Under the pieces are notes generated by a model. It did not search any database. It was not told where the DNA came from and saw only the letters and a list, made by a program, of their open reading frames with translations. From NCBI GenBank assembly GCA_041753575.1, contig JBGSUA010000102.1, forward strand, positions 23,944-87,943: a stretch of DNA of 64,000 nt. The letters run 5' to 3'. The stretch is from CG2-30-51-40 sp041753575 (GTDB lineage Bacteria; Desulfobacterota; DSM-4660; Desulfatiglandales; Desulfatiglandaceae). A program made the translations under genes and the position numbers. Shown one piece after another: positions 51,839 to 60,424 of this stretch. Each line of letters begins with the position of its first letter. The first letter of the stretch is position 1.

Positions 51839-52417
51839 ATGCTAAGGAGGATCATTATGCTGTCCATTCTTTTTTCCCTGGTGGTTCCGGGAGTAGCCCC
51901 ATCGGCTGAAAAGGCAAATCCCGTTGTAATACTGGATACATCAAAGGGAAAGATTACCCTGGAACTCAACCAGGAGAAGGCACCAAAGACCGTAGAGAAT
52001 TTTCTGGCCTACGTTGCCTCCGGTCATTACAACGGAACCATCTTCCATCGCGTCATACCGGATTTCATGATCCAGGGCGGCGGATTCGACTCCCAGATGG
52101 ATCAAAAACCCACGAAGCCCCCGATCGTAAATGAGGCGGATAACGGTCTGCTGAACTCCAGAGGCACCATCGCCATGGCCAGGACGTCGGATCCTAACAG
52201 CGCAACGGCTCAGTTCTTCATCAACGTAAAGGACAACAGCTTCCTCAACCATACGGGTAAGAACCCCAGAGGATGGGGTTATGCTGTGTTTGGTAAGGTT
52301 ATAGAAGGAATGGACATGGTGGACTCAATAGTGGGAGTAAAGACAGGCGCCAAGGGCATGTTCAGGGATGTGCCGCTCGAGGAGATATTAATAAAGTCTG
52401 CAACCCTCAAAAAGTAG
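51839..52417 (+). CDS. ppiA: Periplasmic cyclophilin-type peptidyl-prolyl isomerase
   Basis: A 192-residue protein with a signal peptide (residues 1-23, ending APSAE) followed by a cyclophilin domain. The catalytic Arg lies in YNGTIFHRVIPDFMIQGGGF, and SATAQFFINVKDNSFLN and GYAVFGKVIEGMDMVD follow. It accelerates proline isomerisation in the periplasm. Two start codons each have their own Shine-Dalgarno sequence: ATG 51839 after AAAGGAGG (ten bases) and ATG 51857 after AAGGAGG (six bases). The first gives a better signal peptide with Arg-Arg in the n-region. It ends 11 bases into the opposing gene. Confidence 0.92.
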   Translation: MLRRIIMLSILFSLVVPGVAPSAEKANPVVILDTSKGKITLELNQEKAPKTVENFLAYVASGHYNGTIFHRVIPDFMIQGGGFDSQMDQKPTKPPIVNEADNGLLNSRGTIAMARTSDPNSATAQFFINVKDNSFLNHTGKNPRGWGYAVFGKVIEGMDMVDSIVGVKTGAKGMFRDVPLEEILIKSATLKK

Positions 52418-53123
52418 AGGCATCCCCCAGGTCCAGCCACTTCTTTTCCCCTTGCGAGTACCACACGGCAGGATATGGCTCGCGGCTGGGACCTGGGGAA
52501 GGTATTCCTGGAATGTCCCTGCCGTTGTAGATAAGCCCTGTCGTAAGACAGTCTTCTCCGATGCCGATATCGCAAAGATCCATCGTAACTAATTCAAGAT
52601 TTTCGGGATCAAAGCGCGGCCCTTTTTCCAATCGGAATTCAATTGTTCCGATCCCCCACAGACCTGAACTTATGGGGACAAAGCCTTCCCCCGCATAGGG
52701 TAGGGGAGGGGAATCAATTGTCTTGATCCGTATTTTGTCAAGACCCATGAATCTCTCCTTCAATTCGGGCTGAACAGGAGGGGGGATAAAAGTCAGCAGG
52801 AGTTCTTCGCCCTCATATATCTCCATTTCGAAGACGCCTAAGCCGTCTTTACCGCTTCCAATGCCACAATAATGGCCAAAATGATTTATTGACATAAACC
52901 CATTCCAGTTTAATCCGAAATCCGCCAAGAGGAGCTTAAGATTTTGACTTTCTTTGTACCATAGCTCAGTTATCACGCTTTGAGCTGAAGGTTTTCCTGT
53001 GCCGGCTTCGGCCTGAGTGCGCCTTGGTCTTACCATGCCGGTAATTGCCCTGATCGCATCAATAGGGATCTTGCCGCAGCATACGTCACATACATATCCT
53101 TTCAGGGTGATTAGAATCTGCAT
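52407..53123 (-). CDS. Uncharacterised protein with a CxxC pair
   Basis: A 238-residue protein without signal peptide or membrane segments. Near the N-terminus is YVCDVCCGKIPID, three cysteines in five residues, resembling a zinc or small Fe-S site. The rest is rich in Gly, Pro and acidic residues (GEGFVPISSGLWGIG, MDLCDIGIGEDC). I recognise no family. It starts with ATG, ends on the opposing cyclophilin gene, and is followed downstream on its own strand by nothing. Codon composition matches the neighbours, so it is probably a true gene. Confidence 0.6.
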   Translation of the reverse strand: MQILITLKGYVCDVCCGKIPIDAIRAITGMVRPRRTQAEAGTGKPSAQSVITELWYKESQNLKLLLADFGLNWNGFMSINHFGHYCGIGSGKDGLGVFEMEIYEGEELLLTFIPPPVQPELKERFMGLDKIRIKTIDSPPLPYAGEGFVPISSGLWGIGTIEFRLEKGPRFDPENLELVTMDLCDIGIGEDCLTTGLIYNGRDIPGIPSPGPSREPYPAVWYSQGEKKWLDLGDASTF

Positions 53124-53211
53124 GAAAGAACCTATCTTAACCTGCTGCAGGTCTTCCAGTATCTTTCACTGAGAAGGTTCCCCAGGGGTTTCATATGATT
53201 GCGCTGCAAAT

Positions 53212-56200
53212 TCAGCCACGTGTCAGGTAACGTTGTTTGATATCATCGGCGAGAGAGCAAAGCACCGGAACCATGACAAGAGTGAGCAGAGTCGCCACTC
53301 CAAGCCCGAATATCACGGCCACGGCCATAGGCCCCCACCACTGGGATGATTCACTTCCAACCTCCAGCGCCAGTTTCCTGAAATCCACGCTTACGCCGGT
53401 CGCCATAGGCACAAGTCCCAGTATGGTAGTGATGGCCGTAAGCATAACCGGTCTAAACCTTACGAGCCCTGCCTTTATTAGGGATTCCCGGTACGATAGC
53501 CCCCTGTCCCTGAGCTGATTGGAATAGTCTATAAGGACAATGGCGTTATTGACCACAACTCCGGCGAGACTGATAACCCCGATGCCCGTCATAATTATTC
53601 CAAAGGCCATATCAGCCACCAGAAGTCCTAAAAAGACTCCTATTAGCGAAAGCAATACGGACGTCAGGATGATCAGGGGGGTAGCGATGGAATTAAACTG
53701 GGTAATCAGTATGATGGCTATGATAAATATTGTGGCCGCGAATGCCTTGATCAAAAAGGCCTGGGCCTTTTCCTGCTCTCTTTGCTCGCCGGTAAATCTG
53801 AAGGAATATCCTCTGGGCCATTCGACCGTTTCCCTGAGCCCTTTTTCAATATCCTTTATTGCGTCATTGGCGAGTCGTCCCGACACATTAGCGGATACAG
53901 TGACAACCCTTTTTTGATCAAGTCGCATAATAGCCCCGAGCCCGCTGGAGAGGCCTATATCTGCTATGCTCGTAATCGGAACAGGCTCTCCTGCCGGCCC
54001 TGAGACGGTTAGCCTTCTTATGGATTCTGTGGACTTTCGGTCCTTTTCAGGGAGCTTTGCTATGATGTCGTATTCGTCTTTTCCCTCCCTGAATACTCCG
54101 ACCTTAGCCCCGTTTATGGCTGATTTTACGGTGGTCGCTATGGTTAAGGTGTCAAGATTAAAAAGTGCCGCCTTTTCTTTGTCAATCCTTACCTTAATCT
54201 CTGGCTTTCCCTTTACGAAGTTATCCTTTAAGTCAACTATTCCAGGAATCTCTTCCATGATCTTCCTGGCCCTCTTGGCAAGATCGCCCAGAACCAGTAT
54301 GTCCTTTCCGGTTATTTCGAGGTTAACAGGCGGCCCTGTCGGGGGGCCCTCCTTTTCCTTTTCGACCTGTACCTCCGCCCCGCGAACGCCCCTTAAGAGA
54401 CTTGTGCGCAATTCGTCCACGATCTCCGAGGAGGGCCTTTTTCTCTCGTGGAAGTCCTTGAAATCAATTACAACCCTGCTTATGTGAGTGCCCGTCCCTC
54501 CCTGTGAGAAGGGATCGCCTCCCACGGCGCCCACGTTTGCTATGACGTAATGTATGTCCTCATACTGCCCTGCCGTTTTTTCCACCTGTGCCACTATGGC
54601 ATCGGAGGCGTCGAGATTTGTGCCCTCAGGCGCCTTGATGGTAATATAGGCTCTCCTTGGCTCTGTCTCAGGGAAAAACTCGGTTCCTCTGCCAAAAACG
54701 CCGTAGGCCGCCAATGCCCCAACGAACAAAAGAAAACCAGAAAGGACCACTATAAGCCTGTGGTTGAGAGAAGAGGTAAGGAGAGAGGCGTAAGCCTGCT
54801 TGATGAAGCCGTCCCTTTTCGCTCTTTGGGCCTTTGGCTTTACGCTTTGGTAGCGTGCTGAAAGCACTGGATTTATAGCCAGAGCGACAAATAGAGAAGC
54901 CGAAAGCGCCATAATAAGTGTTATGGGAAGGTACTTCATGAACTCTCCCATTATCCCAGGCCAGAAGATCATGGGGAAAAAGGCGCCCAGGGTGGTGAGG
55001 GTGGAGGTGATGACGGGCCAGGCGACTTCGTTCGTTGCAGAGGTGGCCGCCTCAAGGCGATCTTCGCCTTCCTGCATGTGCCTGTAAATGTTTTCGACTA
55101 TCACTATGCCGTTATCAACAAGCATACCCAGGGCGAGTATCAGCGAGAATAGCACCACCATGTTCATTGTGATACCTGCACCCATGAGAAGGACGAAGGT
55201 TATGAACATGGAGTAGGGTATCGCAAGTGCCACAAAGACAGCGGATTTACCCCCTATAAATACGAAAATCACAGCCAATACAAGGACAAGCCCGGAAAGG
55301 ATGTTGTTTTCAAGGTCGGCTACCATGAGACGCACATCGTTGGACATATCAGCCGTGAGATCAATTCCGAGGGAAGGAGGAAAGAGCGACCGCATCTCCT
55401 CCACGGCCTTCTTGACCTCGTCGGTCACCCGTACAATGTTTTCTCCGCTTCTCTTCTGGACGGCGATCGTGACGCTCCTCTTGCCGTTTAAGCGTGTACG
55501 GGTCAGGGGATCTTTGTGTGAGTCAGTTATGACTGCCAGGTCCCTGAGATACACAGGTTTCCCGTCTCTTACAAAGGCTACGATGGAGAAGATCTCTGAG
55601 GGGTGTTTAAAGTCTTCCGGGACCCTGACCAGATATCTTGCCTCACCGATGTCAATGCTTCCACCAGGCATGTTCACATTGCTTCTTGTCACTGCGCTTA
55701 TGAGGCTTGAAAATGGAACATTGTAGGCCCCGACCCGGTCGAGATCGAATTCCACATGTATCTCCCTTTCCAGTCCTCCCGATATGGGGGCGTCCAGGAC
55801 CCCCTGGATGGATTCTATTTTATCCTTAAGGTCTTCCGCGAAGCGCTGCAGCCTCCTGAGACTGAAATCCCCTGACAGCACTACCCTGATCACGGGAAGG
55901 TCTGAGAAGTTCACCTCCTTTATGGCCGGGTCGTCTTTGAGATCAACCGGCAGATCGTTCTTTGCCTGATCCACCCTGTCTCTGACCTTCTGGAGGGCGT
56001 CGTCTATGTCAACGGACGGGAGAAATTTCACTGCTACGGTGGATATTCCTTCGGCAGAGGTAGAGCGTATCTCTTCAACATCGGCTATCCCCTTTAGCTT
56101 TCTCTCAATGGGGATGGTGACGAGTTCCTCCATATCGGCAGGGGATACCCCTTCGTATGTTGTGGTCACAAAGACATAGGGGATTGTGATGTCAGGGAAT

Positions 56201-56307
56201 GATTCCCTGGGCAGGGTCCAATAGGCATAACTTCCTGCGATTACGATAATGATCAGGAGCGTCATTATGGTGGGCTGACGCTTGACGGCGATTCTGTTAA
56301 CTATCAT
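53212..56307 (-). CDS. RND-family efflux transporter permease
   Basis: A 1031-residue inner-membrane pump with the RND duplication. The first helix is near residue 10-30, two large periplasmic loops follow it and a middle helix near 530-550, and there are eleven or twelve helices in all. The central proton-relay helix region reads SLILALGMLVDNGIVIVENI with its Asp, and the second half has GIISLAGVVVNNAIVLIDY. It forms a tripartite pump with the adaptor encoded just upstream and a TolC-like channel encoded elsewhere. Substrates may be drugs, detergents or lipids. Start and adaptor stop overlap by four bases (ATGA). Confidence 0.94.
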   Translation of the reverse strand: MIVNRIAVKRQPTIMTLLIIIVIAGSYAYWTLPRESFPDITIPYVFVTTTYEGVSPADMEELVTIPIERKLKGIADVEEIRSTSAEGISTVAVKFLPSVDIDDALQKVRDRVDQAKNDLPVDLKDDPAIKEVNFSDLPVIRVVLSGDFSLRRLQRFAEDLKDKIESIQGVLDAPISGGLEREIHVEFDLDRVGAYNVPFSSLISAVTRSNVNMPGGSIDIGEARYLVRVPEDFKHPSEIFSIVAFVRDGKPVYLRDLAVITDSHKDPLTRTRLNGKRSVTIAVQKRSGENIVRVTDEVKKAVEEMRSLFPPSLGIDLTADMSNDVRLMVADLENNILSGLVLVLAVIFVFIGGKSAVFVALAIPYSMFITFVLLMGAGITMNMVVLFSLILALGMLVDNGIVIVENIYRHMQEGEDRLEAATSATNEVAWPVITSTLTTLGAFFPMIFWPGIMGEFMKYLPITLIMALSASLFVALAINPVLSARYQSVKPKAQRAKRDGFIKQAYASLLTSSLNHRLIVVLSGFLLFVGALAAYGVFGRGTEFFPETEPRRAYITIKAPEGTNLDASDAIVAQVEKTAGQYEDIHYVIANVGAVGGDPFSQGGTGTHISRVVIDFKDFHERKRPSSEIVDELRTSLLRGVRGAEVQVEKEKEGPPTGPPVNLEITGKDILVLGDLAKRARKIMEEIPGIVDLKDNFVKGKPEIKVRIDKEKAALFNLDTLTIATTVKSAINGAKVGVFREGKDEYDIIAKLPEKDRKSTESIRRLTVSGPAGEPVPITSIADIGLSSGLGAIMRLDQKRVVTVSANVSGRLANDAIKDIEKGLRETVEWPRGYSFRFTGEQREQEKAQAFLIKAFAATIFIIAIILITQFNSIATPLIILTSVLLSLIGVFLGLLVADMAFGIIMTGIGVISLAGVVVNNAIVLIDYSNQLRDRGLSYRESLIKAGLVRFRPVMLTAITTILGLVPMATGVSVDFRKLALEVGSESSQWWGPMAVAVIFGLGVATLLTLVMVPVLCSLADDIKQRYLTRG

Positions 56308-57353
56308 TGGACAAGGACCCTTGTTCCGTCTTCCACCTCTGATTGACCAGCCACAATCAGACGGTCGCCCTGGCTGAGTCCCCTGGTTATCTGAACCCTG
56401 TCCTGCTCGATGATGCCTATAGAAATAGTTCTGGCGCGTGCCACACCGTTTTCCTCCACAAAGATGAGCCGATCCCCTCCTCTTTCCACAATTGAGAACA
56501 TCGGCACGGAGAGGGCATCCTCTGCGACTCTTCTGATAAGGGCGACTCGCGCGATCATCCCCGGTCTTATCCTGTGGTCGGGATTTTCTATTATTGCTCT
56601 GACAAGGAAGGTCTTGGTCGCCGGGTCAGCCTTAAAGGCGATAAAATCAAATGAACCGCGGATCGTCTTTCCGGGAAAGGCGTCAATAGTTATGAGGGCG
56701 TCCTGTCCCTTGCTTATGTGGGAGACGTCCAGTTCCGGCACATTGATGTTGATCTTGACCCTGTCAATGTTGACCAGGTGAACCAAAGGCTTGCCTCGGT
56801 CTATGAATTCTCCCTCATCGGCGTACACATAATTTATGAGCCCATCGGCCGGCGCCTTCACAAAGCTCTTTTCATATTCGATCCTGGCCTGCCTCAGGGC
56901 GCCTTCCGCAAGGGAATATTCCGTCAGGCTCCTGTCAAGCTCTTCCTGGTTGATTATGTTTCGGCCATGAAGTTCTTTGCGCCTTTTGAGAAGGCTTTCT
57001 GAAAGGGAAAAGGCCGCCTCGGCCCGATCAAGCGCCGCCTTGAGAAGCCGTGCGTCAACGCGCACGATAAGCTCTCCCTTCCTGACCTTATCTCCCTCCC
57101 TTGGACCCAGCCACTCTATACGGCCGGCTGTGTCCGATGGGACAAGGATGTCCATCCATGGTTCACTCTGACCTGGAAGGACAAGTACATCTTTAAGAGG
57201 GTGAGGCTTGATCTCCTCGACTGCGACTTTTACGACCCTGTTCTGGCCTCCGTTTGAAGCCGCTTTTTCTTTGCCTTCTCCCCTGTCACATCCTGCTATG
57301 CAGGCAACTAACAGAATAGCTAATGCAGCAGTTCTAATGAAAAGAAACGACAT
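56304..57353 (-). CDS. RND efflux periplasmic adaptor lipoprotein
   Basis: A 349-residue membrane fusion protein. It has a lipoprotein signal (LLVACIAGC near residue 20, so lipidated at Cys), then the barrel-sandwich hybrid domain (GRIEWLGPREGDKVRKGELIV), a helical hairpin (about residues 105-160), and a beta-barrel with C-terminal membrane-proximal domain. It links the RND permease to an outer-membrane channel. Three consecutive ATGs occur at the start; the third, six bases after GAGAGG, is used here. The promoter must lie at or inside the repeat element at 57388, which begins about 35 bases upstream. Confidence 0.9.
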   Translation of the reverse strand: MSFLFIRTAALAILLVACIAGCDRGEGKEKAASNGGQNRVVKVAVEEIKPHPLKDVLVLPGQSEPWMDILVPSDTAGRIEWLGPREGDKVRKGELIVRVDARLLKAALDRAEAAFSLSESLLKRRKELHGRNIINQEELDRSLTEYSLAEGALRQARIEYEKSFVKAPADGLINYVYADEGEFIDRGKPLVHLVNIDRVKININVPELDVSHISKGQDALITIDAFPGKTIRGSFDFIAFKADPATKTFLVRAIIENPDHRIRPGMIARVALIRRVAEDALSVPMFSIVERGGDRLIFVEENGVARARTISIGIIEQDRVQITRGLSQGDRLIVAGQSEVEDGTRVLVQ

Positions 57354-57387
57354 CATCATCCTCTCATTCAAACGAAATGATCTATTT

Positions 57388-57535
57388 AACATGCTTTACA
57401 AAAAAGCCCATCTGCTTCGTTTCCCGCGCCCCACGTCACTGTGGCGTACCTCTAGGTAAGACTCCTCGGGACCTCACGGGCCTTGCATCTGGGCATTCTT
57501 GTTCGGCCTGCCAAAGGCTGTTTTTCAATAGGCTG
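57388..57535 (+). repeat. MITE-like repeat, copy A
   Basis: About 148 bases with imperfect terminal inverted repeats (AACATGCTTTAC-A-rich left end; right end TTTTTCAATAGGCTG). Conserved inner blocks are shared with copy B at 60260: GCCCATCTGCT-CGTTT, CGTCACTG-GGCGTAC, and GGCCTTGCATCTGG. The two copies lie in opposite orientation. The type is a dispersed repeat I recall from deltaproteobacterial genomes. Copy A overlaps the promoter region of the RND adaptor gene. Confidence 0.75.
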
Positions 57536-58295
57536 CCCTGTGTAACGGCCCCATTTGGGATTAGGGGATCGATTCGGTTCTTGTTCAGTTCAAAAAATAT
57601 ATTTGGAACACCCTTAAGTCAACGAGTGTTTTGGCTGGAGCAGCAAGACAACTCCCAAATTGTCGGCAGCTTCACCGCCCCAAAAAGCGGACATCTCATT
57701 TGCTTATAGCAGCTCTCCTGCCTTTGATGTATTATAAGAAAATAGAATGTCTGTTCAGCCTTATTTGTGTCAAATCTAGCTAAATGCTCTAAAAATATTC
57801 TGATAACACCTTGCAAATAGAGTGCAAAGATGGTATCCATACGAGGACTTGCACATACCATGAAAGGCTGCCCATAAAGGGCCATTGATTGGATAGGGCC
57901 ATGACCCAGAGGAAATATAGTGAGTCTCGGCATTGATGCTGTATCATGAGGTCAACTTGTTAGACACCTGATTGAGCAACAACTTGCCTATCGGCAGGTT
58001 AGCCTTGTTTATAAATTATCCAGTTCCTTTTTTCATATCACAAAAATCTTCATTTTGGATTTAGACGATTACTAATTAGAATTATATATCTTGCTAGAAA
58101 TGATAGCTTTACTGCCAAATATGCCAAATAAGATATTTTTTTCCGAGAATATATATTGTTATTTTATGTACAATATGATTCGGAATCTGGGCTTACAAAA
58201 AAAACATTTAGTCTCTTTTATTTATAATGGATATTTGTATGAATTATTATAACTTATTTTATATCTTATAATCTAGGATTCCAATTTATCTGCTT
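57536..58295. other. A/T-rich intergenic region upstream of the sulfotransferases
   Basis: About 760 bases. From 58000 the sequence turns strongly A/T-rich with several TATAAT-like hexamers (around 58225 and 58270). It likely contains the promoter of the sulfotransferase genes. No gene is supported. Confidence 0.5.
57619..57933 (-). CDS. Doubtful 104-residue ORF
   Basis: A frame of 104 codons with ATG start and no recognised family (segment RQESCYKQMRCPLFGAVKL). It lies between repeat copy A and the A/T-rich promoter region of the sulfotransferases. Several Cys, no ribosome binding site. It may be an IS remnant or non-coding. Confidence 0.15.
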   Translation of the reverse strand: MPRLTIFPLGHGPIQSMALYGQPFMVCASPRMDTIFALYLQGVIRIFLEHLARFDTNKAEQTFYFLIIHQRQESCYKQMRCPLFGAVKLPTIWELSCCSSQNTR

Positions 58296-59285
58296 ATGTC
58301 AGTCAGACTCCCTGTTATCCATATTGGATTACCTAAAACGGCAACTAAAACTCTCCAGTGGCGGCTTTTAGCACAACACAAGGAGATTTTTTACTTAGGA
58401 AGATTTGATGGACCACAATTTCGTAAAGAATACCGGAAATTCAGCGGGTGTCGAAATGCTAACATAAAAAAACTGATGGACGAGCTAGTTTATATCAATA
58501 TAACAAACCCTGACTTTCATAGGTGTTCATCAATAATCCAAGAAGTCCTGGCTCCTGCTGTTGAGGACAACCTCGTTCCAGTATGGTCATGGGAGTCACT
58601 ATCGACAGACGTCCTGGCAAAGAGACGCCAGAGGGCACGCAACCTGAAAAGGGTCTTTGGACAAGCAAAGATACTTGTAACCATAAGGCACCCACTGCGT
58701 CTTATCGAATCTGCTTTTCTGCAACAGGTCAAGCGTGAGAACGTAGGCCCTGGGGCAAGATTGCTAAAACCGGTCTATTTTCCTGCGATTGACGACTGGA
58801 TAGAAAAGGAATGGGACCGTGAGGTGAAATATCACCTTGAATATCCGGAAACAATTAGAGCTTTTTCAGACTTTTTCGGGCTTGATCTCGTTAACGTGGC
58901 CGTTTTTGAGGAACTCTCACTGGATGCTCGATCTTTTTTCAGTAAGATATGTGATATAATTGGGATATCAATAAGCGATGGCCTTGCCCTTGTCATTGGT
59001 CGCAAAGACAACAACCGTTGGACTATTCAGCAAATTAGCGCCTTGGAGCGCATAAAGGCATCTAGAATTAAATCTTTGTTTTTTCGATTATCAAGCCGAA
59101 AGAAACGCAGGGAAAAGCTTGACTTGGAATCTTGGAATCTACCAAGAACAATGGGACCATCTGCGCGATTCTTCATTTCAGATAAATGGCGAGACAAGAT
59201 AATACAAAGGACATCGGAAGGCAACCGCTGGATATCTGACATATTTAACTTACCGCTTGATCAATATGGTTATTTTCATGGGTAG
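58296..59285 (+). CDS. Sulfotransferase family protein 1
   Basis: A 329-residue PAPS-dependent sulfotransferase. The 5'-phosphosulfate loop is IHIGLPKTATKTLQ at residues 9-22, and the 3'-phosphate-binding segment ILVTIRHPLRLIESA is near residue 130. It has no signal peptide or membrane helix, so it acts in the cytosol, transferring sulfate to a carbohydrate or other acceptor. The acceptor is unknown. It overlaps the next, homologous gene. The base composition is A/T-richer than the flanking genome, suggesting acquisition. Confidence 0.85.
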   Translation: MSVRLPVIHIGLPKTATKTLQWRLLAQHKEIFYLGRFDGPQFRKEYRKFSGCRNANIKKLMDELVYINITNPDFHRCSSIIQEVLAPAVEDNLVPVWSWESLSTDVLAKRRQRARNLKRVFGQAKILVTIRHPLRLIESAFLQQVKRENVGPGARLLKPVYFPAIDDWIEKEWDREVKYHLEYPETIRAFSDFFGLDLVNVAVFEELSLDARSFFSKICDIIGISISDGLALVIGRKDNNRWTIQQISALERIKASRIKSLFFRLSSRKKRREKLDLESWNLPRTMGPSARFFISDKWRDKIIQRTSEGNRWISDIFNLPLDQYGYFHG

Positions 59286-60261
59286 GGCTGAAGGCGATAA
59301 AGGGCTGATCCTTCATATAGGCCTAACTAAGACAGCGACCACAAGTATTCAGAGGTCATTATTCTCCGTCCACCCGGACATTTACTATCTTGGGAAAGAA
59401 TTGACTTATCCAGCAGCGCATGGCTGCCGCTCAGATCACGTGCACAATATGCTAGAACCGGCCATATTTAAGATTGGGTTCGATTTTGATCCAGAGCATT
59501 GCAAGAGGATATTTCTGCAAACAGTCCTTCCAGATGTCTCTGGTAACCAGGTAATCGTTGGTTCCTGGGAAGGAATAGGCTCAACCGAAAGTGAAACCTT
59601 GTTCGGCGAGAAGATAAAAAGGTTACTGCGTATATTCGGATATCTCAAAATCTTGGTTGTTCTTCGGAACCCTTACAACAGACTGCCGTCTCAATATCTT
59701 CAGGATCTAAGGGGACAGTTCATAAAAATGGACCACCCAAGCATGAACGGGAGGGCTTTCTTGGAATTTGGTAATTGGTTTAAGAACGTTACAAGCTTTA
59801 GAGGAAAGGGAGACCCGTTTTCTTATGGTAGAAATATCCAAAAGGCAAGTCAATTAATTGGGAAAACCAATATTGGTGTTTTCCTTTACGAACAGTTGCT
59901 AAATGATCCAATTGATTATTACACGAGAATTTGCGCCTTCTTAGGGATAGACACCGGGGAGGCCCTTGCTCAATCAGCAAAAGGAAGATTTAATTTGCGC
60001 CTAACGGAGAGGCAGGTGAATATCATAAGGGAAACAGAATCAAACCTTGTTCGGAGGTTGCTCTGGCGAATAAAGAGCAAAAAGGCACGTAGGATTATCC
60101 TCAAACATCCAATCGCGGCATCAGGAGATGAATCGAAACCAGCCTGTGTTACAATGAGTGAGGAAATAAGGATGAGTATAGCCGAGAGATCATGCAAAGC
60201 CCACCGTTGGTTTATGCATGAGTTCGATTTAGACTTGGAGAAATATGGCTACCCCCTTTAA
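59278..60261 (+). CDS. Sulfotransferase family protein 2
   Basis: A protein of about 327 residues. The phosphosulfate loop is ILHIGLTKTATTSIQ and the 3'-phosphate motif ILVVLRNPYNRLPSQYLQ near residue 125. It is a diverged paralogue of the gene just upstream, whose stop it overlaps by eight bases (ATGGGTAG), so translation is coupled. ATG 59266 and TTG 59257 are alternative starts. The stop codon TAA overlaps the first bases of repeat copy B. It probably sulfates a surface polysaccharide or glycolipid, possibly at another position than its partner. Confidence 0.85.
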   Translation: MGRAEGDKGLILHIGLTKTATTSIQRSLFSVHPDIYYLGKELTYPAAHGCRSDHVHNMLEPAIFKIGFDFDPEHCKRIFLQTVLPDVSGNQVIVGSWEGIGSTESETLFGEKIKRLLRIFGYLKILVVLRNPYNRLPSQYLQDLRGQFIKMDHPSMNGRAFLEFGNWFKNVTSFRGKGDPFSYGRNIQKASQLIGKTNIGVFLYEQLLNDPIDYYTRICAFLGIDTGEALAQSAKGRFNLRLTERQVNIIRETESNLVRRLLWRIKSKKARRIILKHPIAASGDESKPACVTMSEEIRMSIAERSCKAHRWFMHEFDLDLEKYGYPL

Positions 60262-60412
60262 CAGCACGTTGAAAAATCGGCTCTTGGCAGTATGAGGAAA
60301 AATGTCCAGATGCAAGGCCTGAGATATTCCGAGGAAAGGCGTACTTGGAAGTACGCCGCAGTGACGAGGGATGAACTAAACGCAGCAGATGGGCGTTTTT
60401 CAACAGCCTGTT
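60260..60412 (-). repeat. MITE-like repeat, copy B (inverted relative to copy A)
   Basis: About 153 bases with terminal inverted repeats AACAGCACGTTGAAAAA (left) and TTTTTCAACAGCCTGTT (right). The reverse complement shares the conserved blocks of copy A at roughly 70 percent identity by eye. It starts inside the stop codon of the second sulfotransferase and ends 12 bases before the glycosyltransferase start. Confidence 0.8.
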
Positions 60413-60424
60413 AAGCTTAAAACA

